Shown: in pieces, positions 26,061 through 38,939 of the stretch | How positions within the stretch are numbered: the stretch's first letter is position 1 | How the letters are laid out: each line of letters starts with the position of its first letter | Source: Piliocolobus tephrosceles | Taxonomy: Eukaryota > Chordata > Mammalia > Primates > Cercopithecidae | Direction: 5' to 3' | Assembly: GCF_002776525.5 (NCBI RefSeq) | Contig: NC_045453.1 | Coordinates: 40,170,096-40,234,095, forward strand | Length of the DNA: 64,000 nt | The notes under the pieces: generated by a model | Databases searched by the model: none | Seen by the model: the letters and a program-made list of their open reading frames with translations, nothing else | What the model was told of the DNA's origin: nothing | Made by a program: the position numbers and the translations under genes

Positions 26061-27353
26061 ATCTATATCTTTTAAGATCTCCACACAGAGCCAAGTTTGA
26101 AAAATAACAGTGCATATACGGCCCCTCAAAAAGAATTACAATGGCTACTGTTGATCATCCATTGGATAGAAACAAATTCATATTGAAAATGGGAATACAG
26201 TAATTATCAAGGGTCAGAAAATAAACATACACTCAGCCCAGGCATGCAAAAATCCGTTAACTCCTGAAGAATAAGAATAATGACTCTCACTGCTTTCCTG
26301 TACCAGAGGAGCCATAAGCTAAGCCAGCCAGCTGCTTGCTTCTGCTTCAACTTCGACCCTCTTGACAATGCACAGAAATGACCAAGTTGGTATTTCATCA
26401 GAGTATAAAATGAGGAGAGAAATTACGAATGCAGTATAGTAGTTGTAAAGTAGACATTTCTGTTTGACCTTCAGTATGTAGATATTTAACTAAGAGAGGT
26501 GACCTCAGGATCCCAATTAGAGGTGCCTTCAACTTAGAGACTATCTTGTTGGCTGATCTACTTTTAAGTTCTCAAGTCCACACAAGAGACTGGATCCAGC
26601 ATAATAAGGTGCTTTTTAGATCTGGAGAAACTCAGCTGCTCTTAGTGGTATTCCAGATGGATCTCTGTTAGACTGAATTTTGTTTCCTCTGCTTAAGGTG
26701 TTTTATTATTCTGTACAGTTTAGATCTCCTGTGAAACAATATTAGATTAGACACACAGAAGATTGAGGAGAAAATATTCTGTGCAAGATTAAGGAGACAG
26801 GGGACAGGAGAAGGTAGAGAGAGCGTTCAAACAACAAGGCAGTTGGAAGCCTAAGAACAGCAAATGGGAAGGAGGAAGAGTTGGGTTTGAAGAGCTTTAG
26901 ATTGTAGTTCTGAGAAAGTCTCAGCCAGTGCAGCAAGGAGTCCCCAAGCAAAGGTTGGCCAGTGCGTGAATATTGACAGGAACATGCAGGTTCTAACAGC
27001 CCTGCTGTGCTCTGTCTTTGGCCAGGAGCAGCCCGGGGAAAGGGTGGCCTCAGTGTTTAAGACAATGGATCTGGAGGTTTGGCAACTGGGGCTGTTGGTC
27101 AACTGCACTCCCTGAAGCAGATTCCCTGGAAGAGCTCTGTAGTTGCAGAATACTAAGAACTCCTTCAGATAATAGATTTAACTCTTCCAAGGAGAAAAGA
27201 AATATCAGAGGGGGAGGAAAAGGGAATAGAAGAGGGGGAGAGAGAACAGGAGAGGGAGGACAAGCAAGGAGAATGCCAGGAGCTTGAAGTCATACACCTA
27301 GGAGTTGAATTTGTAGTTCCACCACTTTCGGAAATATGTTCTGTCTCTCAGTG
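26061..27353. other. No recognised gene or named repeat
   Basis: Single-copy-like sequence. 27170-27270 is a purine-rich (GGA/GAA) tract. No exon is evident. Confidence 0.45.
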
Positions 27354-27666
27354 GGAGCTGAATCCTGTACAACCTGCATTCCATATCCATGGGTTGTGCA
27401 TTCGCAGGTTCAACCAACCAGGGATCAAAAATATTCAGGAAAAAAACAACAATACAACAATAAAAATAGTACAAATTTTAAAACTATGCAATAATGCACT
27501 ATAGCAACTATTTACATAGCATTTACATTGTACTAGCTGACTTTACATGTATAAGTAATCTTGAGATGATTTAAAGCATACTGGAGGATGTACCTAGGTT
27601 ATATGCAAATACTATAGCATTTTACATCAGAGACTTAAGCATCTGCTAATTTTGATACTACAATTT
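27354..27666 (+). mobile_element. Tigger/pogo-type DNA transposon remnant
   Basis: GGGTTGTGCATTCGCAGGTTC, CAACCAACCAGGGATCAAAA, CAACTATTTACATAGCATTTACATTG (split word), GATGATTTAAAGCATAC and ATGCAAATACTATAGC match in order a Tigger-family non-autonomous element. The inverted termini are eroded. Subfamily (Tigger1 or MER2-like) is uncertain. Confidence 0.7.
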
Positions 27667-27689
27667 TGAGCCCTGGCTGATTATGCTAT

Positions 27690-27780
27690 TAATAATAGTA
27701 GTAACTAGTATTTTGAGCACTTATCATATGCCAGGGGCTCTTCTCAGTATTCTGCATATTGAAGACTCATAAAATGGGAA
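27690..27780 (-). repeat. MIR SINE fragment
   Basis: Minus-strand MIR word order: TATTTTGAGCACTTATCATATGCC (as consecutive short words), GGGGCTCTTCTCAGTATTC and GACTCATAAAATGGG. Confidence 0.55.
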
Positions 27781-27809
27781 TGGAAGGGAAGGAGTTAACA
27801 ATTTTGATG

Positions 27810-28600
27810 GCTAACATTGTATGAAGAAAAGTTCAACACCATTGATCATTAGAGAAATGCAAATCAAAACCATAATGAGATACTATCTTACACCAGTCAG
27901 AAAGCCCATTAAAAAATCAAAAAATAAGAAATGCTGGTGAGGTTGCAGAGAAAAGGGAACACTTATACACTGTTAGTGGGAGTGTAAATAGTTCAACCAT
28001 TGTGGGAGACAGTGTGGCAATTCCTCAAGACCCAAAAACAGAAATACCATTGGATCCAGCAACTCCATTACTGGGTACATCCACAAAGGAATATAAATCA
28101 TTCTACTATCAAGATATAAGCATGTGTATGTTCATGCAGCATGATTCACAATACCAAAGACATGGAATCAACCCAAATGCCCATCAATGACAGATTAAAT
28201 AAAGCAACTGTGGTACATATACACCATGGAATACTATGCAACCATAAAAAAGAGCAAGATTATGTCCTTTGTAGGAACATGATGGAGCTGGAGGCCATTA
28301 TCCTTAGCAAACTAACACAGCAACAGAAAACCAAATACCACATGTTCTCACTTATAAGTGGGAGCTAAATGATGAGAACACATGGACACACTGAGGGGAA
28401 CTGGGCCTATCGGAGGGTGGGGTTGGGAGGATTAAGAGGATGGGGAATAATAACTAATGGGTACTAGACTTAATACTTGAGTGACGAAATAATCTGTACA
28501 ACAAACTCCTGTGACACAAATTTACCTATGTAACAAACCTGCACATGTACCCCAAACTTAAAATAAAATTTAAATAAAAAATAATTAATTAATTTAAAAA
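27810..28600 (+). mobile_element. 5'-truncated L1 (L1PA/L1PB age) 3' end with A-rich tail
   Basis: Starts in the ORF2 C-terminal region (CATTAGAGAAATGCAAATC) and continues to the ORF2 end (AGTGGGAGCTAAATGATGAG). The L1 3' UTR words CTGGGCCTATCGGAGGG and CTGCACATGTACCCC follow, and an A/T-rich tail closes it. Flanks share TTTGATG before (about 27802) and after (about 28601), a possible short target-site duplication. It carries no promoter and no intact ORF. Confidence 0.93.
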
Positions 28601-28945
28601 ATTTGATGACTTAATATATGCCAGACACTGTGCTCGGTACTTTGTCTCTGCTCTCTTGTGGGGGCCAGGAACCACTGGTTGAAGCATTAGCCTTGCCATT
28701 AATTTACTGTTTCATCCTGGACATGTCACTAGATTTCTATCTATCAAAGAAAAAGTCTCACGGATTCTCTTGGCACCTTCTTCAGTACCTTTGCAATTTG
28801 TAATTACATCTTATTTGTTTGTGATGCCTTCATGATAAACTTCATGATAAACTTAATGATGGTGGAAATTTTTATCTGTTTTATTTATCATTACATCACA
28901 AGGGTTTGCATAGTGCCTATCCATAGATTAAAAATAAATGTGAAT
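28601..28945. repeat. MIR and L2 fragments
   Basis: 28608-28660 has MIR-type words (ATATGCCAGACACTGTGCTC). 28860-28945 resembles an L2 3' end (GGGTTTGCATAGTGCCTATC and ATAAATGTGAATTAAAT). Between them a 13-nt unit CTTCATGATAAA is repeated twice in tandem near 28828-28853. Confidence 0.5.
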
Positions 28946-29803
28946 TAAATCAGTGAAAAAACCTTTCATAGCCTACACCCTTTCAGTTACTCAGAGACTC
29001 TGATTCTCATCAACAAAGAAATAAAATATCTAGTTTTTTACATTATAAACATATATGTTTATAAGCACTTAATTATTTCTTTTATGGTTAAAGTTAAGAA
29101 AATGAAATTATAGTATTATCATTTTTCAAGTAAACTTTGTTGTAAAATCTCAATAATTTTAAATATTCTGATTTCAGCTTTTGCTCTTACCACCCCCCGC
29201 CCGCTTACCCACCCACCCATGGTAACATATACAGTCTGCTGAGAAACACTAAATCAGATGACATGACCCCTGAGCCTGGTGACCACAAATCTCAGTATTT
29301 TTGGAGCAAGATCAATTCCCAATATTCTCTATAATTTCTTTTTTCTGTGCTGATAGATTCACAAATCATAAACAAAACATTTTTTGGCAGACTGGTTCCC
29401 AACTTTTGATTCTGAAAATATGGTCACCAGATCCTCAAAATTTCTGGAAGATTTACCTAGGCATTGTTTAGAGGAACTTTGGGTTTGTGGCGAACAGTTT
29501 GCCTGACAATAAATCTAAGTGTCATGATCTCCATTTCCTTGTGTCAATGGTCCATTCTCCTTAAGCCTTGACAATGTCTGTGCCTCCTTCCTGACCCTTT
29601 CCACCTCCCCACCCACTTGCCCTCTTGGCCTACCATGCACGCATCCTGAGCCCTGCTTGGAGGAGAAGGTCTCCCCCATTGCTCCTCCGTGCCAGAGGTA
29701 ATCCAAAGAGTGTTGTGTGACTGCGCGTGATCTGTGACCCTTTCCACAGAACTTACAGCAGAAAGGTTTTTGCTAGATTGTAAAAGACTGGCTTAGTTGA
29801 CAT
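28946..29803. other. No recognised gene or repeat
   Basis: AT-rich to 29170, then a C-rich patch (29190-29220) and single-copy-like sequence. Nothing further seen. Confidence 0.45.
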
Positions 29804-30130
29804 CTCCCCAGAAGCAAATACTGAAACAAGAGACTTTCCTAGGGAGATGATCCCACACAGTACTGGGTGGAAGAGAAGATTAGGAAAGTGAGACAGGGAA
29901 GGGATAGAAGTCAATAGACAGAGATGGTAAACAAGCAGGTTTCCTCTGTAAGTAACTGGGGCTCAGTCCCATTCGAGGCCCTCTGGGAGAGGGTGCAGAA
30001 CATGCTTCTGAGTTGTACCAATGGGAGGCCAGGAAGCAGGAGCTCTTATCCACCAATTCCCAAGTGAGATTGATTGAGGGTCACTCCTGGGGGCTTTCAC
30101 CTCCCCCACAAATGCCAGCCTGTGCCCCAC
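29804..30130 (+). repeat. Mid-repetitive family, copy B of five
   Basis: Begins TCCCCAGAAGCAAATACTG and contains CCTAGGGAGATGATCCCA, GTGAGACAGGGAAGGGA and ACTGGGGCTCAGTCCC, followed by CCAATTCCCAAGTGAGATTG. The same blocks in the same order recur at 35134, 39989 and 49571. It looks like an ancient LTR or DNA element; I cannot name it with confidence. Confidence 0.6.
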
Positions 30131-30954
30131 CTTGTGCAAGAAAGCATGTTCAAGAAAGCCCCCTGATAATGAACGAGCCATGGTGCTTCCAGTACGAGCC
30201 CACAGAGTATATGAACAGGGCACCAACAGCATCTTCCACAAAGACAAAAGACATTTAAGAACCGGGTCTGATGAGCTTCTGCCTAGACTAATTCCGTCTG
30301 AAAAACTATGTGTTGGGAGTTGATCCACTGACATCGTCACTAATTCACCCCTTAGACCACCCTAGCTTTTTCTCATAGTCCCTTTTTGTCTGCTGTAGAA
30401 AGTCCCTGTGTTTGGTTCATCAGTAGAGCCATATGTTAATAAGCAAGTACTTGGGAAACAGCACATGAGCAAAGAGCGGATTTCCATTGCAACTGGATCG
30501 TGTTTTGCTTCTGAGGTGGAGCCTGCCTAAGATGTCTCCACAACTGTGTCTCACGTGCTAGACAGTCACTTCTCAACATTTATTGGATGTGACAATGTAC
30601 TGGGTGTGGTCCTAACCCAGGGGACTTCGAATCTAAATAAACCTCTAACTTTCTTTGATGTATGGTATTTTCCTTTCCTTTCATTCAGTGGTTCTTTGCA
30701 GCAGGTGCTGACATTTTTATTATTCACACATACGTCTCCAGGATACCATCTCACCACAACACTTCAAATTTATGCAGGAACTTTCTTCGAAGGAGGCCAA
30801 TGCTCTTCTAAATAAACCATCTCTATCAACACAGGATTTTAAACTCAAGGAAATCCTCATGTGAAGGAAAAGGAGGGAAAACATGTTTTCCTCATCCTGT
30901 ATCTAGAAAAAGAAAGAAACACAGTGGGGCATGACTTTCATGCAAGCTTATGGC
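30131..30954. other. No recognised gene or named repeat
   Basis: Single-copy-like sequence. Several short open frames on both strands share this stretch and show no recognisable domain. Confidence 0.4.
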
Positions 30955-31090
30955 TGCCTGAGAGCAGGAGGCCTCAGTTCCACACCTGTAAAATAAGCCT
31001 GTAAGTAACAAAAAGGCCAACTGTATACGTCTGCCAGGGGAGTAAATGAGATAACTCGTGTGCTAGTATAGGTCAGGATAGTAAATGTGA
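30955..31090 (+). repeat. MIR SINE
   Basis: GAGGCCTCAGTTCCACACCTG, ACACCTGTAAAATAAGCC and GTAAATGAGATAACTCGTG match the central and 3' parts of MIR in order. Confidence 0.6.
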
Positions 31091-31179
31091 GCCACAATTG
31101 TTGTGTTATGGAGATGCAAAAGCTTTACTTACAGCTGCCCCATAACATGCAACTCACCATAACATCTGGGAAAAGTGGG

Positions 31180-31350
31180 AAAAACTTGAATTCAAGGGCT
31201 GGCCCTAATGCCAACTGTATTGGCAACCACAGAATTTCCCTGAGCCTCATGTTTTCCACAGGGATAACTATCCTTAACTGGGGAGGATAATGTCTTTCCA
31301 ATATCACCTTTCTCAGGATGCTGTTGTGAGGCTTGAAGAAGACAATAGCT
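31180..31350 (+). repeat. MIR SINE
   Basis: GAATTCAAGGGCTGGCCC, CCCTGAGCCTCATGTTTTCC, GGATAACTATCCTTAACTGG and GCTGTTGTGAGGCTTGAAG follow MIR order. 31420-31640 continues as an older repeat ('ttggccaatgagatattgg') that I cannot name. Confidence 0.6.
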
Positions 31351-31654
31351 TTTTTGGTGGGTGCAGTTATGGTTTTCAATCCCTCATTTTCTCTATCATG
31401 CAACTTAGTGGCACAAATATGATCCCTCTTCCATGGATGATGAGATTGGTCACATGACTTGATTTGGCCAATGAGATATTGGCAGAAGTGATGTAAACTG
31501 AGGCCTTAAATGTGCTGCAGGGTTGGCTAGGCCTCTAGTGCTCCAGAGAGCCACTGTATTAAGTTAGCACAGTTTATCCAAATGGAGAGAAGTCATCAGC
31601 TGTTACCACTGTATATCATGCCATCTGGAGCAAATTAGCATTAACAATAAGGTT

Positions 31655-31922
31655 ATAAAAACGGTAATCATTCACATTTCTTACTATGTGCCTAGGCACT
31701 GCCCTCAACAGTTTACAAGATTTAACTCATGTAATTAACTCTCGATAACTCTATGAGCCGGCACTATTATCCACTATTATTATTATCACAATTTTACTTA
31801 CGCCGAAACGAAGGACTATGGAGGACAAGTGATTTGCCCAAGGTGCCCCAAAAGATTGAACTTGCAGTTCCAATCATGTAATCTTAATCTAGGGCCCAGT
31901 CCGTTCACCATTACATACTACC
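31655..31922 (-). repeat. MIR SINE, nearly complete
   Basis: Minus-strand MIR from the 3' end: TTACTATGTGCCTAGGCACT, TTAACTCATGTAATTAACTC, CTATGAGCCGGCACTATTATC, AAGTGATTTGCCCAAGG and a closing CCAGTCCGTTCACCATTAC. Most of the element is present. Confidence 0.75.
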
Positions 31923-32004
31923 TAGAACACAGGAGCTGTGAGCAGTGAAAACTGTAAACTCTCCAGAGCGCAAACTCATCTAGGTGCTGTGCACTACCAT
32001 GGTG

Positions 32005-32165
32005 GATAGCTCTGGCTACAGGGTGAGACCAGCTCAGAGTTCGAATCCACTTTTCACTAGCTATAAGCAGATGTGCCTTAAAACTTCTCTAGGCCTCAAT
32101 TTTCTCACCTGTAAAATGGGCTCATATGAGTCATTCAGTGCTAAAGCTATTAGAAAGGTTAAGTG
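32005..32165 (+). repeat. MIR SINE
   Basis: AGAGTTCGAATCCACTTTTC, CACTAGCTATAAGCAGATG, GCCTCAATTTTCTCACCTG and TAAAATGGGCTCATATGAG follow MIR order. It faces the MIR at 31655. Confidence 0.7.
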
Positions 32166-35133
32166 GGCATAGAATGAGGTTAGTTCCTGTCTTGTTTTCA
32201 GCATCCAGGCTTAAGGCAGGTGCCTCACAGAGAATCACTGCCCTGAGGATCTCTTTTGAAGAGTGCAGGAGCTAAGACAGGTAGCAGAAGCCCTGATGCC
32301 AATCTTTGCCCACCTCTGTGCTTGGTCCTCAAGCAGTTCCAACAAGGACAGAGCAATCCTTTGTTCGTTGCCATAAAACTGCTCCTACTTCAAATGGGAA
32401 CTTATGAAGCTGGGGTGTTGGGTTTTGGTTGATGCTTTTAGATCAGGATCCAAAGGTTTGGGCTTCTGACGTCATTCGTCTCTCACCCATGAGTTTAGAA
32501 AAATTGAGGATGCCAAGTAGGGGGAGCGACATAGTGCCAAGGGTACATCATTGTGGCTGCCAGCAGCAGAATGGGTGGCCTCAACTCTGAGGCCAACTAC
32601 TGCCCCACGACTCTGAGGCCTGTTTGACTTTCCAAAAAGTAAAAATATCATTCATTTTTATGCCAACTTCCAAAGTGGCACATCTATTCTTTCGCAGCGT
32701 TCCAGACATTTCCTTATCTTTGCTGGAGAGTAACATCTCCATACATCCATTTAGCACAGTGTTTATTATAAGAAAGAGTTGGTTCCAGAACTCAGGGCAC
32801 TTAGCATCTTTAAACATAGATTTCAGAGTCTCTAATCTGATGGAAGCCACATTCTCTCTGAATGGGGTATATCTGAATATCTCCCAGGTGAGTTAGGAGG
32901 ATGAGGAGTCTCTTCATAATGCACAAAAGGAATATGCAATGTTGTGTTTTGATTTTAAGCGGCTTGTAAATGAAGCCATAACTGCAGGGCCAACGTTGAA
33001 ATATGGTGCCTCACCCTGCTGCACTTCCTGAGGTCACTAACTAGGGCTGGCATATGAAAGCAGGACAGAGCCAATAAATTAGTATTAACTCTTTGATTTT
33101 ACTGTGAGTTTCTAAGACCACGAAGTGAAATTGCTGGACTCAAAACCTAGAAACCGCCTTGGCTTGCTTGCAGTTTTAACCCTTCATCCTCAGTTCATCA
33201 AGAAGCCTATAAAAAAAAATCACGAACACACTTCAACCACTGCCTTTCACTCCCCTAATGAACACAGAAATGTCCATGGAAAAACATGATTTACAGGAAT
33301 TGCAGTAACCGCCATTTCATCTTTGCTGTAATAAGGTCTCACGGTTGACAACTTTATAAAACACGATTGGTGTACCAGCAAAGCAAACCACTTCTGAGGG
33401 TTGCCTCAAGATTGTCCAGTCCCTCCAATGAGCTTTTATTTGCAAGAATAACCCATAGAAGGCCAAGAGATATGCATAACATAATATAGCTCCTGGTTCT
33501 TAATATGTCATTTTTTAGAATCAGTGGAGCAAGTTTTATTGCGTGGGGTCTGATGACCCACACATTTTTTAAATGACGAGATCTTTTTTAAAAAATGAAA
33601 AAGAAAGAAAAAAACACACAAACTAACTTCAGATGGTGAGTTTGACCTTTACTGATCTGAAACTAAAAAAAAAAAAAAAAAAAAAGCTTAGTTTTTTTCA
33701 TCTAAAGTTTAATAAAAATCATGTTTCCATTTTTCTGTGACTGTTTCTTAGTAAACTCTCAATGTGTGTTTCTCAATTTTGAAAGAAGTCACCACTCAGG
33801 CTATAAACCAATGATTATCTTTGCTATAAAAAATATTAAGCATCCTGAACTTTCTTTATATTATGATGGAACTTACAATATGCTATGCAATTTCATAGTA
33901 TAATCACTCTTTCAACAAACAGAACCCACCAATTTAAGGACCAAAAAAATCCCTGGTTCTATAATCCTAAATTCTATAACCCTCACTTTGGTTTTCATTT
34001 TTGGCACCAAAAGGACAAAAATGTGGGAAAAATTGTTTCATCAATAGCTGTTACGAATAGAAATTATATAAAATTTGCACTGATATGTAATATAAGATCG
34101 TGTAGGAGCCCGATTAGTGAACAATAAATCTCACTTTGATCACTGAAATGACCTCAATAATCCTTAGAACAACAAGTTTAAAAGGCTTCCCCTTTCTCCC
34201 TAGGGACACTGGCCTTGTCCACTCATGCTTCCCACAAGGACCCTTCACGCCCTGTCTCCATCTTTGGCTCTCAACTCATCTATACTTCCAAGGGCCCATC
34301 TCTTCTCCCTCACTCCTACCATCTTCAGGACAAGTGACACTACCCAGGTGGGGCAAGAGATGATCAACTATGGAATAGGAGGGAAATGCAATTTCTTCCA
34401 TTTATGTTTGCTTTCTCTAAATAAATGATGAGCCAGGCTTTTGTCTTGGTTTATATGCAGATGGACACTGTCCCTTAGCAGGCTGCATGCCAGTGGTCAT
34501 GTGTCATCGACATTACAGGAAAGATCCAGAGGACAGCAGTGGAAGACACTCCTCTCACTCCAGGGCTGGTTTTCTGCATCTTGTGACATATTGCAGCTCA
34601 CATGTGCCCAATTTAATGGGCTTACGGATTATACTATCTGGTTTTAAGTACACTAAATCCCCCAAATTGGTTAGGTGGCTTAGAAAAAAAGATCCCTGAA
34701 AAGCATCCATGAATCAAAGTTAACACTGATAGTGAGGGCAAAGTAATAAGAGCAAGATGAAGGCAGGGCTGCCATGCCTCCTCCTCCTCCTCCTCCTAAA
34801 GCCAGGTGAACGCACAATCCGTGTGACAAGCCACAGGCCAAAACTGTCTAATTACTGAGAGCTGCATTCCCACTCCAGAGAGAGTAGCCCTCAAGGCATT
34901 AGCTCACGGTAATATTAAGCCATCACAGCTCACGAGACTTTTTAAAAAATGTATTTATTTATCTTTTGTTAATTTCTATTTTTCTGTACATTTAATGTCC
35001 ATATAATCGTAAAGTAGTAGAACTTAAATTGTTGATACATAAAATTCAAAATTAGTTTACAGGTAAGCACGTATGTTAAGAAAATAAAACAAGAATGAAA
35101 CCAAAAATTTAATTCTCACGTCTTTATTTGGAT
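32166..35133. other. No recognised gene; simple tracts only
   Basis: Single-copy-like, AT-rich sequence. A 22-nt pure A run lies at about 33664-33685 after an A-rich stretch. A (CCT)n run lies at 34775-34797. The short open frames (33721-34127, 34136-34699) have no recognisable domain. Confidence 0.45.
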
Positions 35134-35545
35134 TTTCCCCGGAAGCAGATGCTAAGACAAAAATTCACTGACAAGTCATTTATTTTGGAGTGATCCAGGA
35201 TATACATTATCAAGCAAGTTATCTAAGGGTAACAGGAGCTTAATCTCATTGGGAATTCTGAGAGCCACAGTAGAACACACCTCAGTGTCATCTGGGATGA
35301 GAAGCAAGATCGTAGGTTATTTACACACCAACTCCCATTAGTCATTGACTGAGGGCTGCTCCTGGAGGGGGTAGGGGGGGAATTCATATTCTGGTACTTC
35401 TGGCCTGTGCAAGAAAGCAAAGTAGGCTCTGATGGCCACAGAGATTATCGGGTAAAGAAATGCAGATGATGGCTGATGGGAGCCAGGAGTCAGGTCGGTG
35501 TGCCTTGATGGGTGCAGGACAGAGGATATGAGTGGGGCTAAATCA
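35134..35545 (+). repeat. Mid-repetitive family, copy C of five
   Basis: Begins TTTTCCCCGGAAGCAGATGC, then CATTTATTTTGGAGTGATCC. It continues to ATTTACACACCAACTCCCAT and TGACTGAGGGCTGCTCCTGG. It has the same block order and orientation as the copies at 29804, 39989 and 49571. Confidence 0.6.
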
Positions 35546-35589
35546 CCCCTCTGAGACAACTCTGATGACACACATATCACTTCTACTTA

Positions 35590-35880
35590 CATAACCTATT
35601 TCCAATATGGTACTTTTTTCACCCTGCCCTGCAAATTTAACATATCCATTTGGTCTCTCCAAACACAAGACAAGCTCCTTTAAGGTATACCCCATCATGT
35701 GTCTATTTCTACCTCTGTTCCTGTCACAGTGGCCAGCACTTTGTAGTGAAGCAGTGCTTTTGGAGTGTGTTTACTGGGGATCTACCATGTGTCAGGCAAT
35801 CTTCTAGGCACTGGGAATAAAGCGGTGTACATTATAGCCTCTGCCTTTATATAGGTGGCATTGCATTCACAGATGCTGAG
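35590..35880. repeat. L2/MIR-derived fragments
   Basis: 35640-35745 has L2 words (ACAAGACAAGCTCCTTTAAGG, TTCCTGTCACAGTGGCC). 35755-35880 has the opposite-strand phrase GATCTACCATGTGTCAGGC and CTAGGCACTGGGAATAAAG. Both are old and diverged. Confidence 0.5.
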
Positions 35881-35889
35881 ATACTGTAT

Positions 35890-36175
35890 TCATCCGTGCT
35901 AGCCCTTGCATCAGTTAGCTTCTGCAGCATAATAAACAACCTGAAACTCTCAGTAGCCTAAACCAGAAGAATGTATTTTGCTCATGAGTTTGTGGGCTCT
36001 GTGGGGCAACCCCGTTCCACTGTCACCCTCCATTCCCTCAGCCCACGCGAGGAACAGCCACCCAGCTAGGGCATGCTCTTTTCATAAGACAGCAGAAGTT
36101 CAAGAACAACAACAGAAACACATGATGTCTCTTAAGGCCTAGGATCAGAACTGGAACACTGTCACTCTCCTCTTG
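35890..36175. repeat. Old interspersed repeat, unnamed
   Basis: GTTAGCTTCTGCAGCATAAT followed by CTCAGTAGCCTAAACC, GAATGTATTTTGCTCATGAG and GTGGGCTCTG is the layout of an ancient mammalian repeat seen in many loci. A related beginning ('ttattattgctgcatagcaaa') occurs at 48766. Confidence 0.4.
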
Positions 36176-37639
36176 GTGTCACAGGCCAAAACAAATCACA
36201 AAGTCATGCCCAGAGTCAAGGATAAAGGACGTACACTCCTCCCATAGAGGTGGGGACTGCAAGTCACTTGGCAAAGGATAGAGATAAAGGGAAGGGTAAA
36301 GAATTGGGGACAATGGTGCTCTTAATTGCAGTTTGAAAATAAATACATAGAAATATTTGTTCCATAAATATTTCTTATTTCCGTGTTCCTTACAAAGCTG
36401 ATACAATTAATCTCCATTAACTTTCTGCCTCTCCTTCATTCCACGTGTTTCTGTGCAAGTGATCGTCTTCATCAAGGCAAGTAGGTGGGCCCCTCACTGG
36501 CCAGTCCAGTCCAAACGCATCTCCCAGGTCACAGTGATTACTCCAGGGATGGGCGTTCATCAACCATCGGAAGCCTTGCTCTCTGAGATCACAGGTCGCT
36601 TTACCTGTAACCGCTGGGGCTACCTTTCCTACAAAAGCTGGAGAATGGAGCTAGCACTGGAGAAAGCAGAGCCAAGGATAGAGGAGTGCCCGATTCCTGG
36701 TGTCAGTGGGAGTTTCTGTCCTCCAGGCCAGAGTCTACCCAAATTATGATAGTTCTCAGGTGGCCCCACAGGTAACTGCCTACCAAACACAGGTAGCTGC
36801 CTACGTTAAAAAATAGTAACAATAATATTAGCAGTGCTAAGTAGATTGACCCATTCCTCTCCTAGAACCTCACTGCAGCACATCGCCTCCTCTCCTACAC
36901 CACACATCACTTTCCCCAGTATCTGAAATACACCCAGGCATGCTTCTTCCTTTTAGACCCTTAGGTCTTTGATCAACAGGGCTCACATCCATCCCACCTT
37001 CATATCCCTACGGTACTAGGAAGAAAGCTTTGTATTCTAAACAGTTTACATATAATTGTGGATAAATGTGTTCCAATAGTTACCAAGCTTGAGTAAATCT
37101 ACTCAGCACATCCAACTAGGCTGTTCTTCAAAGAAGCCTGCTGTCTCCTACAGCATTCACAGGTCACTCTCTTTGGGTCCTGATGTCTTTGTGTTTTTAG
37201 CATGGAATGAATAATCATGTATATTTAGAAGGAGTCACAGAAAGAAAATTCTACCATCAAGCACGCCTTGTTTTATTTGATGTGAACTGGAAATACAACA
37301 TAAGAAAGAAAATGTTTACTTAAAAATATATTTTATCTCCATCTCTTATAGGCCATAAGGTTCTTAAGAGCAGAGAATATTGTTTCTGTAATGATTCTCT
37401 GCAAAATGACTCAGGTAAGTAGATCACAATGAGAATCATGTAATAATTGTTGACTTAGAGAACTTAAAGGAGTTGGGAGTAATTATTTCACAGCTGCAGC
37501 AAAAAAGTCCAATAGAAGAAGACAGTAAAACAGCATTCACTAAAGTTCCACTATGTGCCAGACACTTAAAATATAATTGACATAAATTATTAACTTACGG
37601 TTACATGATTCATACCACATAATAGATTCTAAATCTTGG
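36176..37639. other. No recognised gene or named repeat
   Basis: Single-copy-like. 36430-36770 may be an old DNA-transposon remnant, but its ends are not visible; the 98-codon frame there has no known motif. Confidence 0.4.
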
Positions 37640-38935
37640 AAACAGAATCAAGAATCCAGAAGTCGAAGGAACCACACATATATGAACAACTGATTTTCAA
37701 CAAAGATAAAAAGGTAATTCAGTAAAGAAAAAACAGCCTTTTCAAAAAAATGTACTGTTTAAAAAATTGATATATATGTGTAAAGGAAAGTTAACTTATT
37801 TTCATACCTTATACCATATAAAAAAGAGTAATGTAAATAGATTATAGATTTAAATGTTAAACCTATCACTGTAAAATTTTACAAGAAAACATAGGAGAAA
37901 TTTTCTTAGGTTATTAGGTATGACCCTGAAAACATGATTCCTAAAATAAAAAGTTAATAAATTGAACTTCATTAAAATTTTTCTGTTCTTCAAAGTGCAG
38001 TGTTAAGAGAATGAAAAAGACAGAGACTTGGAGAAAATATTTGCAAATTATATATCTGATAAAGGACTTGTATCCGTAATAGAAAATAAACTGCCTAATT
38101 TAAAAATGAGCAAAAGACTTGAACAGATACTTTCTTGAAAAAAAAATACTTATATGGCAAATAAGCACATGAATAGATGCTCAACATCATTAGTCATTAA
38201 GAAAATGCAAACTAAAACTGTAATGAGATATCTGTTAGCTAAAAGACTGACCACAGCAAGTATTGGTGAGGTAATGGAAGAACTAGAATCTCATTCACTA
38301 CAGTGAGAATGTAAAATGATACAGCCCCTTTGGAAAACAATGTGTCAGTTGCTTATGAAGTTAAAACACACACACACACGCACAACCACCATATGATGCA
38401 GCTATTCCATTCTCGGTTTTTACCAAAGAAAAATGAAAGCATCAATACACACAAAGTCATATACATAAACATTCAAGCAGCTTTATTTGTAATAACCCAA
38501 AACTTAAACAACCCACATGCCCACCAACAGGTGAATGAATAAGCAAGTTGAGGTGTATCCATACCTTAAAATCCTACTCAAAAATTAAAAAAGAATACTG
38601 ATTCATTCCATACAATGAATAAATGTCAAAACAATTATGTTGAGTAAAAGAAGTCATACAAAAAAGAATAAAATCTGTGTGATTCCACTATATAAAACCC
38701 TAGAAAATGCAAAGTAAGCTGATCAGTGATTGTCTAGGGAGGAAGAGAGGGAGGAATGCAGCGAAGGATGACAAGGGGCACAGGGAACCTGTTGGGGATG
38801 AGGACTGTTTGCTATCTTGATTGTAGTGACAGTTTCATGGATGTACACATAAGTCAATGTTTATCAAATCGTACACTTTAAATGCATGCTGTTTATTTTA
38901 TGTCAATCATGTCTTAATAAGGTAGTTTTTCAATC
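37640..38935 (+). repeat. Old L1M LINE, 3' part, about 1.3 kb
   Basis: Words of L1 ORF2 and the 3' UTR occur in order: CAACTGATTTTCAACAAAG, ACATAGGAGAAATTTTCTT, ATAAAGGACTTGTATCCG, ATGCTCAACATCATTAGTC, GCAGCTTTATTTGTAATAACC, CACCAACAGGTGAATG. It then has the L1M 3' signature GTGACAGTTTCATGGATG and ATGTCAATCATGTCTTAATAA. A short CA run (38368-38383) lies inside. Many substitutions; no intact frame. Confidence 0.88.
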
Positions 38936-38939
38936 AATT

